Shown: positions 1 to 9,600 of the stretch, one piece after another
Numbering within the stretch: the stretch's first letter is position 1
How the letters are laid out: the number at the start of each line of letters is the position of its first letter
From: Gammaproteobacteria bacterium
GTDB taxonomy: Bacteria; Pseudomonadota; Gammaproteobacteria; JABCZS01
Length of the DNA: 43,504 bases
Direction: 5' to 3'
Assembly (NCBI GenBank): GCA_013289085.1
Contig: JABDAR010000004.1
Coordinates: 69,184-112,687, forward strand
Made by a program: the position numbers and the translations under genes
The notes under the pieces: model-generated
Told to the model about the DNA's origin: nothing
Database searches by the model: none
The model's input: only the letters and a program-made list of their open reading frames with translations

Positions 1-803
1 GCGCTTTTTGTACTGCCGGAAAAGACGCGATTATGATTTGTCCGCCTACTTATGATATGTATGCTTTATCTGCTGAAATTCAAAATGCCAGTGTTATATC
101 TGTACCTTTATTGCCAGATAACTTTGCATTGGATGTAAAAAGCATGATGGCCGCTTGGCAGCCGCATTGTAAATTAATTTTTTTATGTTCACCGAATAAT
201 CCTACTGGCAATGTGTATCATGTGGACGATATGCTTGCGATATGCGAACAACTCAAAAATAAAGCGGTTGTTATAGTCGATGAAGCCTATATTGAATTTG
301 CAGATCAACCGAGCATGAGTAAATATTTAGAACAATATCCGAATCTAGCGATATTAAGAACTTTATCTAAAGCCTATGGTATGGCTGGAGCAAGATGTGG
401 TGTTATCCTTGCGCATCCAAAATTGATTCAAATATTAGAAAAAGTCATTAGTCCTTATCCTTTGGCAAGTCCAGTGATAGAATTAATTTTACAGGAATTG
501 CAGGCGGACAAATTAACACAAGTGCAAACACAAATTAAAACACTTAGGCATGCGCGTGACGAATTTGTTGGATTTTTAAAAAAATTACCATATGTTGAAA
601 AAGTCTGGGCAAGCGATGCAAATTTTATTTTGTTTAAGGTTAAAGATGCGCAAGCATTGATTACACATTGTACCGCTCATAATATTATCATTCGCGATCG
701 CTCATTTATGTTTCACCTAAACAACTGTGTACGCATCAGCATGGGCTTGCCAGAAGAAAATGCCAAGCTTATGCAATTAATGGAGGCTTTTAGCGTTGAG
801 TAA
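1..803 (+). CDS. hisC: Histidinol-phosphate aminotransferase HisC (5' end outside window)
   Basis: PLP-dependent aminotransferase that converts imidazole-acetol phosphate plus glutamate to histidinol phosphate in cytosolic histidine synthesis. The reading frame is open from base 3, and the residues before the first internal ATG at 33 (AFCTAGKDAI) continue the family alignment, so the gene is cut by the window edge and the ATG at 33 is not its start. Visible motifs are PPTYDMY, SPNNPTGN, VDEAYIEF and LSKAYGMAGARCG; the Lys of the last (bases 369-371) is the expected PLP Schiff-base lysine. Roughly the first quarter to third of a typical 350-residue HisC is missing. The gene overlaps hisB by 8 bp, so the two are probably translationally coupled in a his operon. 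The identification is secure. Confidence 0.95.
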   Translation, partial: AFCTAGKDAIMICPPTYDMYALSAEIQNASVISVPLLPDNFALDVKSMMAAWQPHCKLIFLCSPNNPTGNVYHVDDMLAICEQLKNKAVVIVDEAYIEFADQPSMSKYLEQYPNLAILRTLSKAYGMAGARCGVILAHPKLIQILEKVISPYPLASPVIELILQELQADKLTQVQTQIKTLRHARDEFVGFLKKLPYVEKVWASDANFILFKVKDAQALITHCTAHNIIIRDRSFMFHLNNCVRISMGLPEENAKLMQLMEAFSVE

Positions 804-1860
804 AATTAAATATTTATTTATTGATAGAGATGGCACGATTATCGATGAACCCGCTGATTATCAAATCGATAGTCTAGAAAAATTGAGCTTAAAGCCAGAT
901 GTGATTCCCGTACTATTACAATTGCAACAAGCTGGATTTAAACTCATTATGATCAGCAATCAAGATGGTCTCGGTACGAGCAGTTTCCCACAAGCCCATT
1001 TTGATGCGCCGCATCAAATGCTGATGAATATTTTATCTTCCCAAGGTATAGCGTTTGCTGATACTAAAATCTGCCCACACAAACCAGAAGATCACTGCCA
1101 ATGTCGCAAACCCAATTTAGGTTTGGTTTTAGATTATATGAAAAGTAATACCATAGATTTTAAGCACAGTTATGTGATTGGCGATCGTAAAACGGATGGT
1201 GAACTTGCCGATAATATGGGCATAAAATATATTTCCTATAATACAACAAATACCTGGAAGCATATTGCGCGGCAATTAATATCTCAAGATAGATCAGCGC
1301 ATATTGTTCGTAAAACCAATGAAACAAATATTAATGTGCATGTGAATTTAGATAATCCACAGCCTATTGTCGTGAAGACGGGAATTGGATTTTTTGATCA
1401 TATGTTAGAACAACTCGCTAAACACAGTGGTATTGGTATGACGGTAGAAGTCTTAGGTGATTTACATATCGATGAGCATCATACCGTTGAAGACACGGCA
1501 ATAGCTTTAGGCTCAGCCTTACGTGAAGCCATAGGTGATAAATTAGGCATAGATCGTTATGGATTTTTATTGCCTATGGATGAAGCTTTAACCGAAGTCG
1601 CACTTGATTTAAGTGGCAGAGCCTTTTTTGTATTTGAAGGTAATTTTCCACGTGAAAATGTTGGTGAGCTTGCAACCGAAATGATTCCACATTTTTTTAG
1701 ATCCCTTGCTGAAGGCATGCATGCGACTTTACATATAAAAACCACGGGTGAAAATACCCATCATATGGTGGAGAGTATGTTTAAAGGTGTAGGCCGCGCT
1801 TTAAAACAAGCGGTGCATAAACAAGGTCATGATTTACCCAGTACAAAAGGCAGTTTATGA
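796..1860 (+). CDS. hisB: Bifunctional histidinol-phosphatase / imidazoleglycerol-phosphate dehydratase HisB
   Basis: Two-domain enzyme for two non-consecutive steps of histidine synthesis. Residues 1-165 form a HAD phosphatase with nucleophile motif DRDGT (10-14), a zinc loop with Cys93, His95, Cys101 and Cys103 as in E. coli HisB, and GDRKTD at 129-134. Residues about 170-354 form the dehydratase, with metal-binding clusters DEHHTVEDT (216-224) and HHMVES (322-327). The fused form is typical of enteric-type gammaproteobacteria. The start is a TTG inside the end of hisC; GGAGG at 782-786 sits 9 nt upstream and supports it. The 3' end overlaps hisH in ATGA. The full family length is present and no key residue is missing. 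Confidence 0.97.
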   Translation: MSKIKYLFIDRDGTIIDEPADYQIDSLEKLSLKPDVIPVLLQLQQAGFKLIMISNQDGLGTSSFPQAHFDAPHQMLMNILSSQGIAFADTKICPHKPEDHCQCRKPNLGLVLDYMKSNTIDFKHSYVIGDRKTDGELADNMGIKYISYNTTNTWKHIARQLISQDRSAHIVRKTNETNINVHVNLDNPQPIVVKTGIGFFDHMLEQLAKHSGIGMTVEVLGDLHIDEHHTVEDTAIALGSALREAIGDKLGIDRYGFLLPMDEALTEVALDLSGRAFFVFEGNFPRENVGELATEMIPHFFRSLAEGMHATLHIKTTGENTHHMVESMFKGVGRALKQAVHKQGHDLPSTKGSL

Positions 1861-2432
1861 TTGCGGTGATAAACAGTGGTGTTGCCAATATTTCTTCCGT
1901 TGTATTTGCTTTAAATCGCTTAGGATTTGAGGCTACGGTCACACGTGATATTAAAACTATAGTCTCGGCAGATAAGGTCATTTTACCTGGCGTGGGTGCG
2001 GCCGCAGTGACAATGAAGAATTTACATGAATTTGGGTTAATACCAGTAATTCAACAACTTACACAACCTGTTTTAGGTGTTTGTTTAGGTATGCAATTGT
2101 TATTTGAATCTTCAAGCGAAGGCGATGTTGATTGCCTTGGCATTATTCCAGGCAAAATTACCAAAATGACGGGTGATGATTTAATCATTCCGCATATGGG
2201 TTGGAATACTTTAAATTTTGTTCATGCGTCGCCATTTGAGAATCAATATGTATATTATGTTCACAGTTTCTATGCGGAAGTTTCAGAATATACAGTGGCC
2301 ACAACAACTTACGGCAAGCCGTTTACAGCGATTGTTAAAAAAGATAATTTTCAAGGCATGCAGTTTCATCCTGAAAGATCAGGCGATGTAGGCGAAAAGC
2401 TTTTGATGAATTTTATATCGCCCCCTTTATGA
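1857..2432 (+). CDS. hisH: Imidazole glycerol phosphate synthase, glutaminase subunit HisH
   Basis: Class I glutamine amidotransferase that releases ammonia from glutamine and channels it to HisF. The catalytic triad is visible: Cys76 in GVCLGMQ, and His171 and Glu173 in QFHPERSG. The start ATG overlaps the hisB stop (ATGA). The last residues, SPPL plus the stop codon, are encoded by a GC-rich palindrome at 2420-2440, so a repeat appears to have replaced or extended the native C-terminus. At 191 residues the protein is slightly shorter than the common 195-205, and the catalytic core is intact. It is followed by hisA and hisF, the normal partner order. Confidence 0.96.
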   Translation: MIAVINSGVANISSVVFALNRLGFEATVTRDIKTIVSADKVILPGVGAAAVTMKNLHEFGLIPVIQQLTQPVLGVCLGMQLLFESSSEGDVDCLGIIPGKITKMTGDDLIIPHMGWNTLNFVHASPFENQYVYYVHSFYAEVSEYTVATTTYGKPFTAIVKKDNFQGMQFHPERSGDVGEKLLMNFISPPL

Positions 2433-2440
2433 AAGGGGGC
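2420..2440. repeat. GC-rich palindrome forming the 3' end of hisH
   Basis: Nine-base perfect arms GCCCCCTTT and AAAGGGGGC flank an ATG loop. The hisH stop codon (2430-2432) lies in the loop and right arm. A nearly identical palindrome with six-C arms is present at 20587-20607 inside rlmKL, so this is a dispersed element and not a chance hairpin. It sits just upstream of the hisA ribosome-binding site (AGAGGAG, 2444-2450) and could also influence hisA translation, which is inference. Confidence 0.85.
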
Positions 2441-2455
2441 AACAGAGGAGTTTTT

Positions 2456-3196
2456 ATGTACATTATTCCAGCCATAGATTTACGTAACCATAAATGCGTG
2501 CGCCTTTATCAAGGTGATTATGCGCATGAAACTATTTATGCTGAAGATCCCTTGACCGTCATTAAACAATTTGAACAATCCGGTAGCGGCTGGGTACATA
2601 TTGTCGATCTCGATGGTGCAAAAGATCCTATTAACCATCAACGCGAACTTATCTCGCATATTTGTAATAATACTTTTTTAAATGTACAAACCGGTGGCGG
2701 CATTCGTGATATCACGCAAGTACAAGCATTGTTTGATTTAGGTATCAAGCGAGTAGTGATCGGCAGTCTGGCTATTAAAAATCCAGAACTTGTCAAAACC
2801 TGGATGAAAAAGTGGGGCGCAGAAAAATTTGTGCTCGCACTTGATGTGAATAAGGTAGATGATGATTTTTATATCGCCATCCACGGCTGGCAAGAAAATA
2901 GCACCATAAAATTATTAGATTTTCTAGAAGATTTCACAATGGCAGGTCTTGTTCATGCTTTGTGTACAGATATTTCATTAGACGGCACACTACAAGGTCC
3001 TAATATAAAACTTTATCAAACGATTTTACAACACTACCCCGATCTAAAATTACAAGCCTCAGGTGGCGTAGCCAGTCTCGACGATATCGTTTTGCTCAAT
3101 GAACATAAATTATCCGCGTGCATTATTGGTCGCGCACTTTATGAAAATAAAATTATTTTAGATGAAGCAATAGGGGTCGTACACCATGCTTGCTAA
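2456..3196 (+). CDS. hisA: Phosphoribosylformimino-5-aminoimidazole carboxamide ribotide isomerase HisA
   Basis: Beta/alpha-barrel Amadori isomerase (ProFAR to PRFAR), the step before HisHF. The start was placed at the ATG at 2456: AGAGGAG (2444-2450) is correctly spaced and MYIIPAIDL is the usual N-terminus. An upstream in-frame ATG at 2429 would start inside the palindrome and add nine atypical residues. With this start the catalytic acids are Asp8 and Asp130, and the phosphate-binding stretches TGGGIRD and ASGGV and the motif [13 protein letters not shown] are present. Length is 246 aa, normal for the family. The 3' end overlaps hisF by 11 bp. Confidence 0.95.
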   Translation: MYIIPAIDLRNHKCVRLYQGDYAHETIYAEDPLTVIKQFEQSGSGWVHIVDLDGAKDPINHQRELISHICNNTFLNVQTGGGIRDITQVQALFDLGIKRVVIGSLAIKNPELVKTWMKKWGAEKFVLALDVNKVDDDFYIAIHGWQENSTIKLLDFLEDFTMAGLVHALCTDISLDGTLQGPNIKLYQTILQHYPDLKLQASGGVASLDDIVLLNEHKLSACIIGRALYENKIILDEAIGVVHHAC

Positions 3197-3953
3197 ACGT
3201 ATCATTCCCTGTTTAGATGTTAAAGACAATGTAGTTGTTAAAGGCGTACAGTTTCGCAATCACCAAGTCATGGGCGATATCGTAGAACTAGCACAGCGTT
3301 ACAGCAATGAGGGTGCAGATGAATTAGTATTTTACGATATCACCGCCAGCAGCGAATCACGCAATGTCGCTTATGAATGGGTAGAAAAAGTAGCCCGCGT
3401 CATTAATATTCCATTTTGCGTAGCCGGCGGAATTCGTAATATAGACACCGCAAGAAAAATCCTAGAAAAAGGCGCTGACAAAATATCCATTAATTCTCCA
3501 GCCCTGGAAAATCCAGATTTAATCAATCAATTAGTGGAAACTTTTGGCAGCCAATGCATAGTGATAGGCATAGACAGCCATTATGAACATAATGATTACC
3601 ATGTGTATCAATATACAGGCAGTGAAAAAACCATTCAATCCGCAAAAAGATTAACCAAAGATTGGGTGATAGAAGTACAAAAGCGCGGCGCCGGAGAAAT
3701 AGTTTTAAATTGCATGAACCAAGACGGCATGCGCCAAGGCTACGATATTAAACAATTAACATCATTACGCCCATTTATTCACATACCCCTAATCGCCTCA
3801 GGCGGCGCAGGCCAAATGCAACATTTTTTAGATGTATTTCAAATCGCAAAAGTAGACGGCGCATTAGCCGCAAGTGTATTCCATAAACAAGAAATTGAAA
3901 TAGAAAATTTAAAAAGTTTTTTAAAGCAAAATAATATTATTATACGTACGTGA
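3186..3953 (+). CDS. hisF: Imidazole glycerol phosphate synthase, cyclase subunit HisF
   Basis: Beta/alpha-barrel cyclase that joins ammonia from HisH to PRFAR, giving imidazole glycerol phosphate and AICAR. The N-terminus [12 protein letters not shown], the catalytic pair Asp11 and Asp130, and the phosphate-binding motifs VAGGIRN and ASGGAG are all present. Length of 255 aa matches the family. It overlaps the end of hisA by 11 bp, so the subunits are likely made together. Confidence 0.97.
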   Translation: MLAKRIIPCLDVKDNVVVKGVQFRNHQVMGDIVELAQRYSNEGADELVFYDITASSESRNVAYEWVEKVARVINIPFCVAGGIRNIDTARKILEKGADKISINSPALENPDLINQLVETFGSQCIVIGIDSHYEHNDYHVYQYTGSEKTIQSAKRLTKDWVIEVQKRGAGEIVLNCMNQDGMRQGYDIKQLTSLRPFIHIPLIASGGAGQMQHFLDVFQIAKVDGALAASVFHKQEIEIENLKSFLKQNNIIIRT

Positions 3954-3965
3954 TAGGAAACAAAC

Positions 3966-4565
3966 ATGAAATTTGATACAAACAACCTCATTCCCGTAAT
4001 TATTCAAGACAATAAAACCTTACAGGTATTAATGCTAGGCTACATGAACCAAGAAGCCTATGATGAAACCCTAAAAACAAACCGCGTAACATTTTACAGC
4101 CGCAGCAAGCAACGCCTATGGACCAAAGGCGAAACCTCAGGAAATTATTTAAACGTGATATCAATAGATAAAGATTGCGACCAAGATACATTATTGATCA
4201 AAGTCAATCCCGAAGGTCCGGCTTGCCACTTAAACACAACCAGTTGTTTCGGCAAACAAGGCGCACAAGGCGTAGGTTTCATTGCATACCTAGAACAAGT
4301 GATTCTGAAACGTCAACAAGAGCAACCCAAAGACAGTTATACCGTAAAACTTTTAAATGAAGGCATTTTACGCTTAGCGCAAAAAGTAGGCGAAGAAGGC
4401 GTAGAAGTAGCTCTTGCCGCGGTAGCTGAACAAGATAAATTCTGTGATGAAATGTCAGATTTATGGTACCACGCACTAATGTTATTGGTCGGTAGCGGAA
4501 AAAGTATTGATGATGTGATTACAATAATGCAACAAAGGCATCAAGAATATAATCATAAAGGTTAG
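3966..4565 (+). CDS. hisI: Bifunctional phosphoribosyl-AMP cyclohydrolase / phosphoribosyl-ATP pyrophosphatase HisIE
   Basis: Catalyses steps two and three of histidine synthesis. The N-terminal cyclohydrolase domain (about 1-105) carries YSRSKQRLWTKGETSGN, the metal-binding DCDQD (70-74) and the paired cysteines Cys87 and Cys94 in ACHLNTTSC. The C-terminal pyrophosphatase domain (about 108-199) carries KVGEEGVEVALAA and the helical YHALMLL segment. An AGGAAA Shine-Dalgarno ends about 7 nt before the ATG. This is the last gene of the his operon; no clear intrinsic terminator follows. Confidence 0.96.
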   Translation: MKFDTNNLIPVIIQDNKTLQVLMLGYMNQEAYDETLKTNRVTFYSRSKQRLWTKGETSGNYLNVISIDKDCDQDTLLIKVNPEGPACHLNTTSCFGKQGAQGVGFIAYLEQVILKRQQEQPKDSYTVKLLNEGILRLAQKVGEEGVEVALAAVAEQDKFCDEMSDLWYHALMLLVGSGKSIDDVITIMQQRHQEYNHKG

Positions 4566-4675
4566 ATTGTCTAAAATAAACTAAAAACCATTGCATTTAA
4601 AACATACATGCATTAATATCCACATCATTAAGTATTCAAATGACTGTGGGTGTATTCAGCATGTCTTTCTTATTG

Positions 4676-4684
4676 TGCTACAAT
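4676..4684 (+). promoter_or_regulatory. Extended -10 element for the toxin-antitoxin pair
   Basis: TGCTACAAT matches the TGn-TAnAAT extended -10 form and lies 30 bp upstream of the antitoxin ATG. No good -35 hexamer is seen. It lies inside a longer possible reading frame, which is another reason to prefer the downstream start for the antitoxin. Confidence 0.45.
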
Positions 4685-4714
4685 TATATAAAAAGTGCCA
4701 CAGAGGAAATACCC

Positions 4715-4942
4715 ATGACTGAACTATCTATACGTGAAATGCGTAATGCATTAGCCCATTTGGATGAATTATTAGCAAAAAGTGGAGAAATTATCATTAC
4801 TCGACATGGAAAGGCTATAGCCCGCATTTTACCTATGCGTGAAAAAATATCGCGTCCCACTCACGATGAGTTAAGAAAAAAGATGGGGAAATTTACTACA
4901 ACTGCTGCTGAATTAATCAGGGAAGATCGAGATGCAAGGTAG
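4715..4942 (+). CDS. Phd/YefM-type antitoxin
   Basis: Small antitoxin (75 aa) of the Phd/YefM family. Its N-terminal half, TELSIREMRNALAHLDELL followed by GEIIITRHGKAIARILP, is the usual DNA-binding fold; the C-terminal part (about 45-75) is expected to wrap the toxin. The start ATG at 4715 is preceded by GAGGA 7 nt upstream. An upstream in-frame ATG at 4640 would add 25 residues and place the promoter inside the gene, so it was rejected. The frame overlaps the PIN toxin by 11 bp, typical of a coupled toxin-antitoxin operon. By family precedent it should bind the toxin and repress its own promoter. Confidence 0.85.
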   Translation: MTELSIREMRNALAHLDELLAKSGEIIITRHGKAIARILPMREKISRPTHDELRKKMGKFTTTAAELIREDRDAR

Positions 4943-5366
4943 TGCTTATTTAGATACTAGTGCTTTGGCTAAATGGTATTTTGAGGAAAATAATTCTGAA
5001 CCCTTAAAAAACTATATTGGCCAATTAGATACGGCAATTATCAGCCCTTTAGTTAAAACTGAGATGCGCTGCGTATGTGCGCGCAGACGCCGTAGGCATG
5101 AAATCACTCCAGAAATGGAGATGCAGATTTATTCAATTTTTGAAAATGATTTAGAGCAAGGCCATTTATTATTATATCCGATGGATGATTCTATTTACGA
5201 ACATGCTATACGTTTATTAAATGCTTTTAATACCTATGCACTGCGCACTTTAGACGCCATACATTTAGCCACGCTACAATCACATCATATTCAACAATTA
5301 GCGACCGCAGATGAAGTCTTAGCATCCGTTGCACAAGAATTAGGACTTGAGGTCAGATTTTTTTAA
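4932..5366 (+). CDS. PIN-domain (VapC-like) toxin ribonuclease
   Basis: PIN-domain protein of 144 aa, predicted Mg-dependent endoribonuclease toxin. The acidic active-site set is complete: Asp8 (YLDTSAL), Glu44 (VKTEMR), Asp108 (RTLDAIHLA) and Asp127 (TADE). It starts within the antitoxin gene and ends tail-to-tail with rlmN on the other strand (4-bp overlap). A run of basic residues at 50-56 (ARRRRRH) could contact RNA. The RNA target cannot be read from sequence; many VapC toxins cut tRNA or rRNA. With an intact active site and partner it looks functional. Confidence 0.88.
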   Translation: MQGSAYLDTSALAKWYFEENNSEPLKNYIGQLDTAIISPLVKTEMRCVCARRRRRHEITPEMEMQIYSIFENDLEQGHLLLYPMDDSIYEHAIRLLNAFNTYALRTLDAIHLATLQSHHIQQLATADEVLASVAQELGLEVRFF

Positions 5367-6487
5367 AACTCTTCAGCTTCAATAAGTCTAGCTTTCAAAT
5401 AACGTTCTTGACGACGCGTTCTGTCTTGAACTTGGCCAACCAATTGACCACAAGCGGCATCAATGTCATCGCCCCGTGTACGTCTGACCGTAGTAAAGTA
5501 TCCTGCATTGGATAAAATACGTTGGAACGTATCGATGTTTGCATCAGTTGATCGTTGATAGGTGGTATGCGGAAAAGGATTAAACGGAATAAGATTAATT
5601 TTAACAGACATATTGCTTAATAATTTAACGAGTTGTCTTGCATGCAGTGGTTCGTCATTTACGCCATCGAGCATGACATATTCCATCACAATGCTACGCT
5701 TAGGTTCATCTTTAAAGAAATCTTTGCAAGTCTGCATTAATTCTTCGAGTGGATATTTTTTGTTAAGCGGTACTAATTTATTACGCAATTCATTGTTACC
5801 CGCATGCAGTGAAACGGCAAGCGCAACATCAGTTTTTTCACGTAATACTTTCATCGCTGGAATAACACCGGCGGTACTCACAGTGACGCGATATTTAGAT
5901 AAACTATAAGCAAAATCACTGCGCATTATCTGCAGGGCAGGTAACACATTATCAAAGTTTAACATGGGTTCGCCCATACCCATCATCACCACATTGGTGA
6001 TAGCGCGATCATGAAAGCCTTGTTTTAGTGATAACGCACGCACTGCAATCCATAATTGTGCAATAATTTCCGCACTGGTTAAATTTCGACTAAACCCTTG
6101 TTTGCCGGTCGAGCAAAAATCACAATTTAAAATACAACCGACTTGCGAGGAAATGCACAAAGTGCCACGATTCTTAGCCGGAATAAACACCGTTTCTACG
6201 CAGTTACCGTCGCTCAATTGAATGATCCATTTACGCGTATCATCCTCGGCACTTTTCTCCAAAAGTACTGTCGGCACCTTAATTTCAGCAATTTCACTCA
6301 ATTTTTCCCGCAAAGCTTTGCCAAGATTGGTCATAAGCTCAAAGTCTTGTACCCCGACTTCATGTATCCATTTGATGACTTGCTGAGCACGAAAAGGCTT
6401 TTCTCCAATACTTTCAAAGAATTGGCGCATGTTTTCAAGGTCAAGACCCAGAAGATTTGTTTTAGTAGCGGGGAGATTTTCGTTCAT
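5363..6487 (-). CDS. rlmN: Dual-specificity 23S rRNA A2503 / tRNA A37 C2-methyltransferase RlmN
   Basis: Radical-SAM methyltransferase that makes 2-methyladenosine at 23S A2503 and at tRNA A37. The iron-sulfur motif CILNCDFC follows ISSQVG; other family motifs are [27 protein letters not shown] and, near the C-terminus, [15 protein letters not shown], whose Cys is the methyl-carrying residue in this family. Length of 374 aa is normal. No Shine-Dalgarno precedes the ATG. A sigma70-type promoter (6500-6528) would start transcription only about 6 nt upstream, so the mRNA may be nearly leaderless. It ends against the PIN toxin gene. Confidence 0.96.
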   Translation of the reverse strand: MNENLPATKTNLLGLDLENMRQFFESIGEKPFRAQQVIKWIHEVGVQDFELMTNLGKALREKLSEIAEIKVPTVLLEKSAEDDTRKWIIQLSDGNCVETVFIPAKNRGTLCISSQVGCILNCDFCSTGKQGFSRNLTSAEIIAQLWIAVRALSLKQGFHDRAITNVVMMGMGEPMLNFDNVLPALQIMRSDFAYSLSKYRVTVSTAGVIPAMKVLREKTDVALAVSLHAGNNELRNKLVPLNKKYPLEELMQTCKDFFKDEPKRSIVMEYVMLDGVNDEPLHARQLVKLLSNMSVKINLIPFNPFPHTTYQRSTDANIDTFQRILSNAGYFTTVRRTRGDDIDAACGQLVGQVQDRTRRQERYLKARLIEAEEF

Positions 6488-6499
6488 AATATCTTGTAA

Positions 6500-6528
6500 A
6501 TGTTAACAAAATTTGGCAGGGAGGTCAA
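6500..6528 (-). promoter_or_regulatory. Predicted sigma70 promoter of rlmN
   Basis: On the minus strand TTGACC (6523-6528) and TAACAT (6500-6505) are separated by exactly 17 bp. The expected transcription start is near 6493, about 6 nt before the rlmN ATG at 6487. Confidence 0.55.
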
Positions 6529-6633
6529 TCGGCAAGGCCTTGTTGCAAGCCACATATTGTACGCCACATATCCTAGGATCTCATTAGCTAAAATTGAGAA
6601 GCGCTCAGTATTTAGTGCCGCGAATGTAATAAT

Positions 6634-9600
6634 TTATGCAATACCTGTAAATTTATTACTATATACAATGTATTCGAGGTGTTTATTTCGAGGAGAAGGA
6701 GGTCTTTGAACTACTTCTTTCTTAAATTTATATACAGGGGACTCTTTTAACCGTTTGTTTCTTATTTGATCCCTAGCCCAATTAATTAATATATTTGGAT
6801 CAGTTGTTGGTATATATGTTCGATCTTCTCTGCTCAAATACATTAATGCTTCATTATTTGATGATAAAGTTAAATGGACTATTTTATTGATTGCTAAAGA
6901 TCGGATCAATGCCTGTACCTGAATTTCGCTTATATGAACAGCTAAAAAGCTAATTACTTTTATAAAATTATTATCAATAATGACATCTGAAATAGCTGTA
7001 GCCGTCTCAGCATTACCTATAGAAGTATTGTCAATATAGATTTTTTCTAAAGTACGATTTTTCTGTCTTAATACTTGAAATATTGCTTTTGCACCATCGT
7101 CACCGATGTGATTATTATTAAGATTAAGTTCTTCTATTGTTATATTTTCTTCTAAAACTTTTGAAAGATATAACGCACCAATGGAACTGATTTTATTGTC
7201 GCTGAAATCAATTTTTTTGACCGAACTATTTTTTATTAAATAAGATGAAATTGCTATTACATGCTCATCTGTCAAGTAATTTTTCCAGGTCATTCTTGTG
7301 ATTTTATTATTTTCATTCAACGCAATCATGATTCTACTAAAGTCAGCATCGCAAACATTCTGACTAGAACTAAAACTAATTTCAATTAACCCTCCACTAG
7401 CCAACCCTTTTACTATACTCTCAACATGAGCGCACACTTCATAATTTTCATCGCGATTTTCTTTTAATCGTTTACATCCATCAAGTTTCATTTCAATTCT
7501 TTTTAAAGAGCCTGAAATAATTAACTTATCTAATTCAGAGCAGTCGTATGCCATCAATTTTATACAAGAAGGAGCATTAATATTAATTGCCAGCAACTGC
7601 AAACAATTATTTGCGGATAATGATTGAAGATACGGAAATGAGAGTTGCTCTTCGTTTGCAAAATATCCCGGTTTAATAGCAGTTACATGTGTGTCATCCA
7701 GATTAAGAGTAATGATTCGTAGACAATTTTCAGCAATATAATGAATAGCTTTATCAGTAATTTTCTTACAGCCATTTAAACTCAATGATTTCACATGTTT
7801 TCCAGCTGAATCAGCTGCCAATATTGCATACAACTTTTCATCAGTTAATGTCTCTGCAAATCCAGACAAATCCAAGTCATGGAGCGGAGTCCCAGGAATT
7901 AAACTCAACAATCTTTCCTGCCACTGCGTTGATGCATTTTTATCTTTATTGACTTTATCAATTTCCGCTTTAAGCAGAGATTTTTTCTGTCTAGCTGACA
8001 ATAAATGAAATGTCGCTATTAATAATTCCTCTTCTTCTTTGCTCAACTTTGCATCTGATTTCAATCTCGCAATAATTTCATAACCTCTTTGTGATTGCAA
8101 AGTTTGCAACACTTCTTTAGCTTGATGCGGACTCATAAACCTACCTTTTCGAATTTCTTTAGCTTGTGTTAAAGTCAAAGGGTTATTAAGTCTAAGTGAG
8201 GCACTGACGGCTGTAGCTGCTGCCTGCGTAGTTTGTTGTTGTCCTTTTTGTAGAACATAAGTGTATACTTTTCTTGTGCGCTCCCAAAAGCGTAATAGAG
8301 GCAATAAATGCTTTGGTAATTGTGCAATAGGTTTTAGAAATACAGCTTCTGCACGAGCAACAATATCACTCGATAGCCCTTTAAATCCTTGTTCATTATG
8401 CGTGACATCAGTAAATATTGATTGATAATTTACACCTAATTCTGGATGAACTTCTGTTAATAACTCTAATCCAGTAATCGGTGTATTTTCATGCCAATGA
8501 CGTTTCAATACGCTTTGCATAAGACCAATACGTTTATTGAGCTCTATTAATAATTCTTTACCTAAGTGTAATGTTAAAATACTTACACTAGGTTTAGTGT
8601 TCGGCATTAAGTTTCTAATTTCTTCTTGCGTAAATAAACTTAATGGCGACATAAAATGTGTAGTAAAGGATGCATCATTAAATAAATCTTCATATGTTTT
8701 ATGCTTTGCAACCAGAGATTCCAACCAATTTTCTAACAATGCATGCGCGTCTAACCTCATAAAGCGTTGAATCATTGGATTTTTTAAATCTATGGGTTGT
8801 TGCATTTGATTGAAGCACAGTATCATGCTTTTAACTTGCAAAATTTTATTAAAGCCTAAAAATCCACTGTCATTTGGTGTGAGAAAACCTCTATCCAGAT
8901 CAACCCCAAATAAATCTACTTTGCCATTTTCGCCCTGTGCCAAATGTAAATGTTTGCCACTGTCATCTTCTGGACCGGTGATGATTACTCTGAATAAATG
9001 TGCTAGAAATGATTCATCGCTTAAGTTTTGTAACGGATTATTTTCCCAGGTATTTTTAGCCTCTAATGATTCCAAAGGTTTTCCTGGCATGTGTTCACTC
9101 CATTGAATAGCAATGGGCTCGCGACCTGGAATATGACAGGCAGTGATTAAAGTTTCTGGTAAAAAAGTTTGTCCTACTATATGTTTCATTAACTCAACAA
9201 CAGCGTATTCTATAGCAGGTTGTTCAGCTATTGGTTTACCCCAAAATGTATGGCCTTGATGTTCAATGCGATAAATAGGATGCATACTACTTTGTGTACT
9301 ATGTGAAGCTGTAAAATGACCGCGCTCATCTAAAAACATTTGTGTAACTTCAGATGATAATGTTCGTGTTTGTATGGGTTCGCTTTGACTAACCGATGGG
9401 ATTCGTAATGTCACTTGATTATTTGCATCAGGCGCTAGTAAACTTTGCCAATTATTAAGCCATTGTTTGCGATGATATATCAAATTATAATGCCAGCCAT
9501 TGGGACGGTTTATCATTAACAGATGATTAAATAATGTATTTTTTATAGTAGGATTTTGCGTTGAGTGTTGTTCTAACTGTTCCATCCATTGTAATTGCTG

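Noticed and set aside
4640..4714. 25-residue N-terminal extension of the antitoxin
   Set aside because: The extension is hydrophobic and atypical, contains the likely promoter, and the ATG at 4715 has a good Shine-Dalgarno.
6500..6709. A 69-codon plus-strand frame between rlmN and the giant gene
   Set aside because: It covers the rlmN promoter and the 3' end of the giant gene, and its residues show no pattern.
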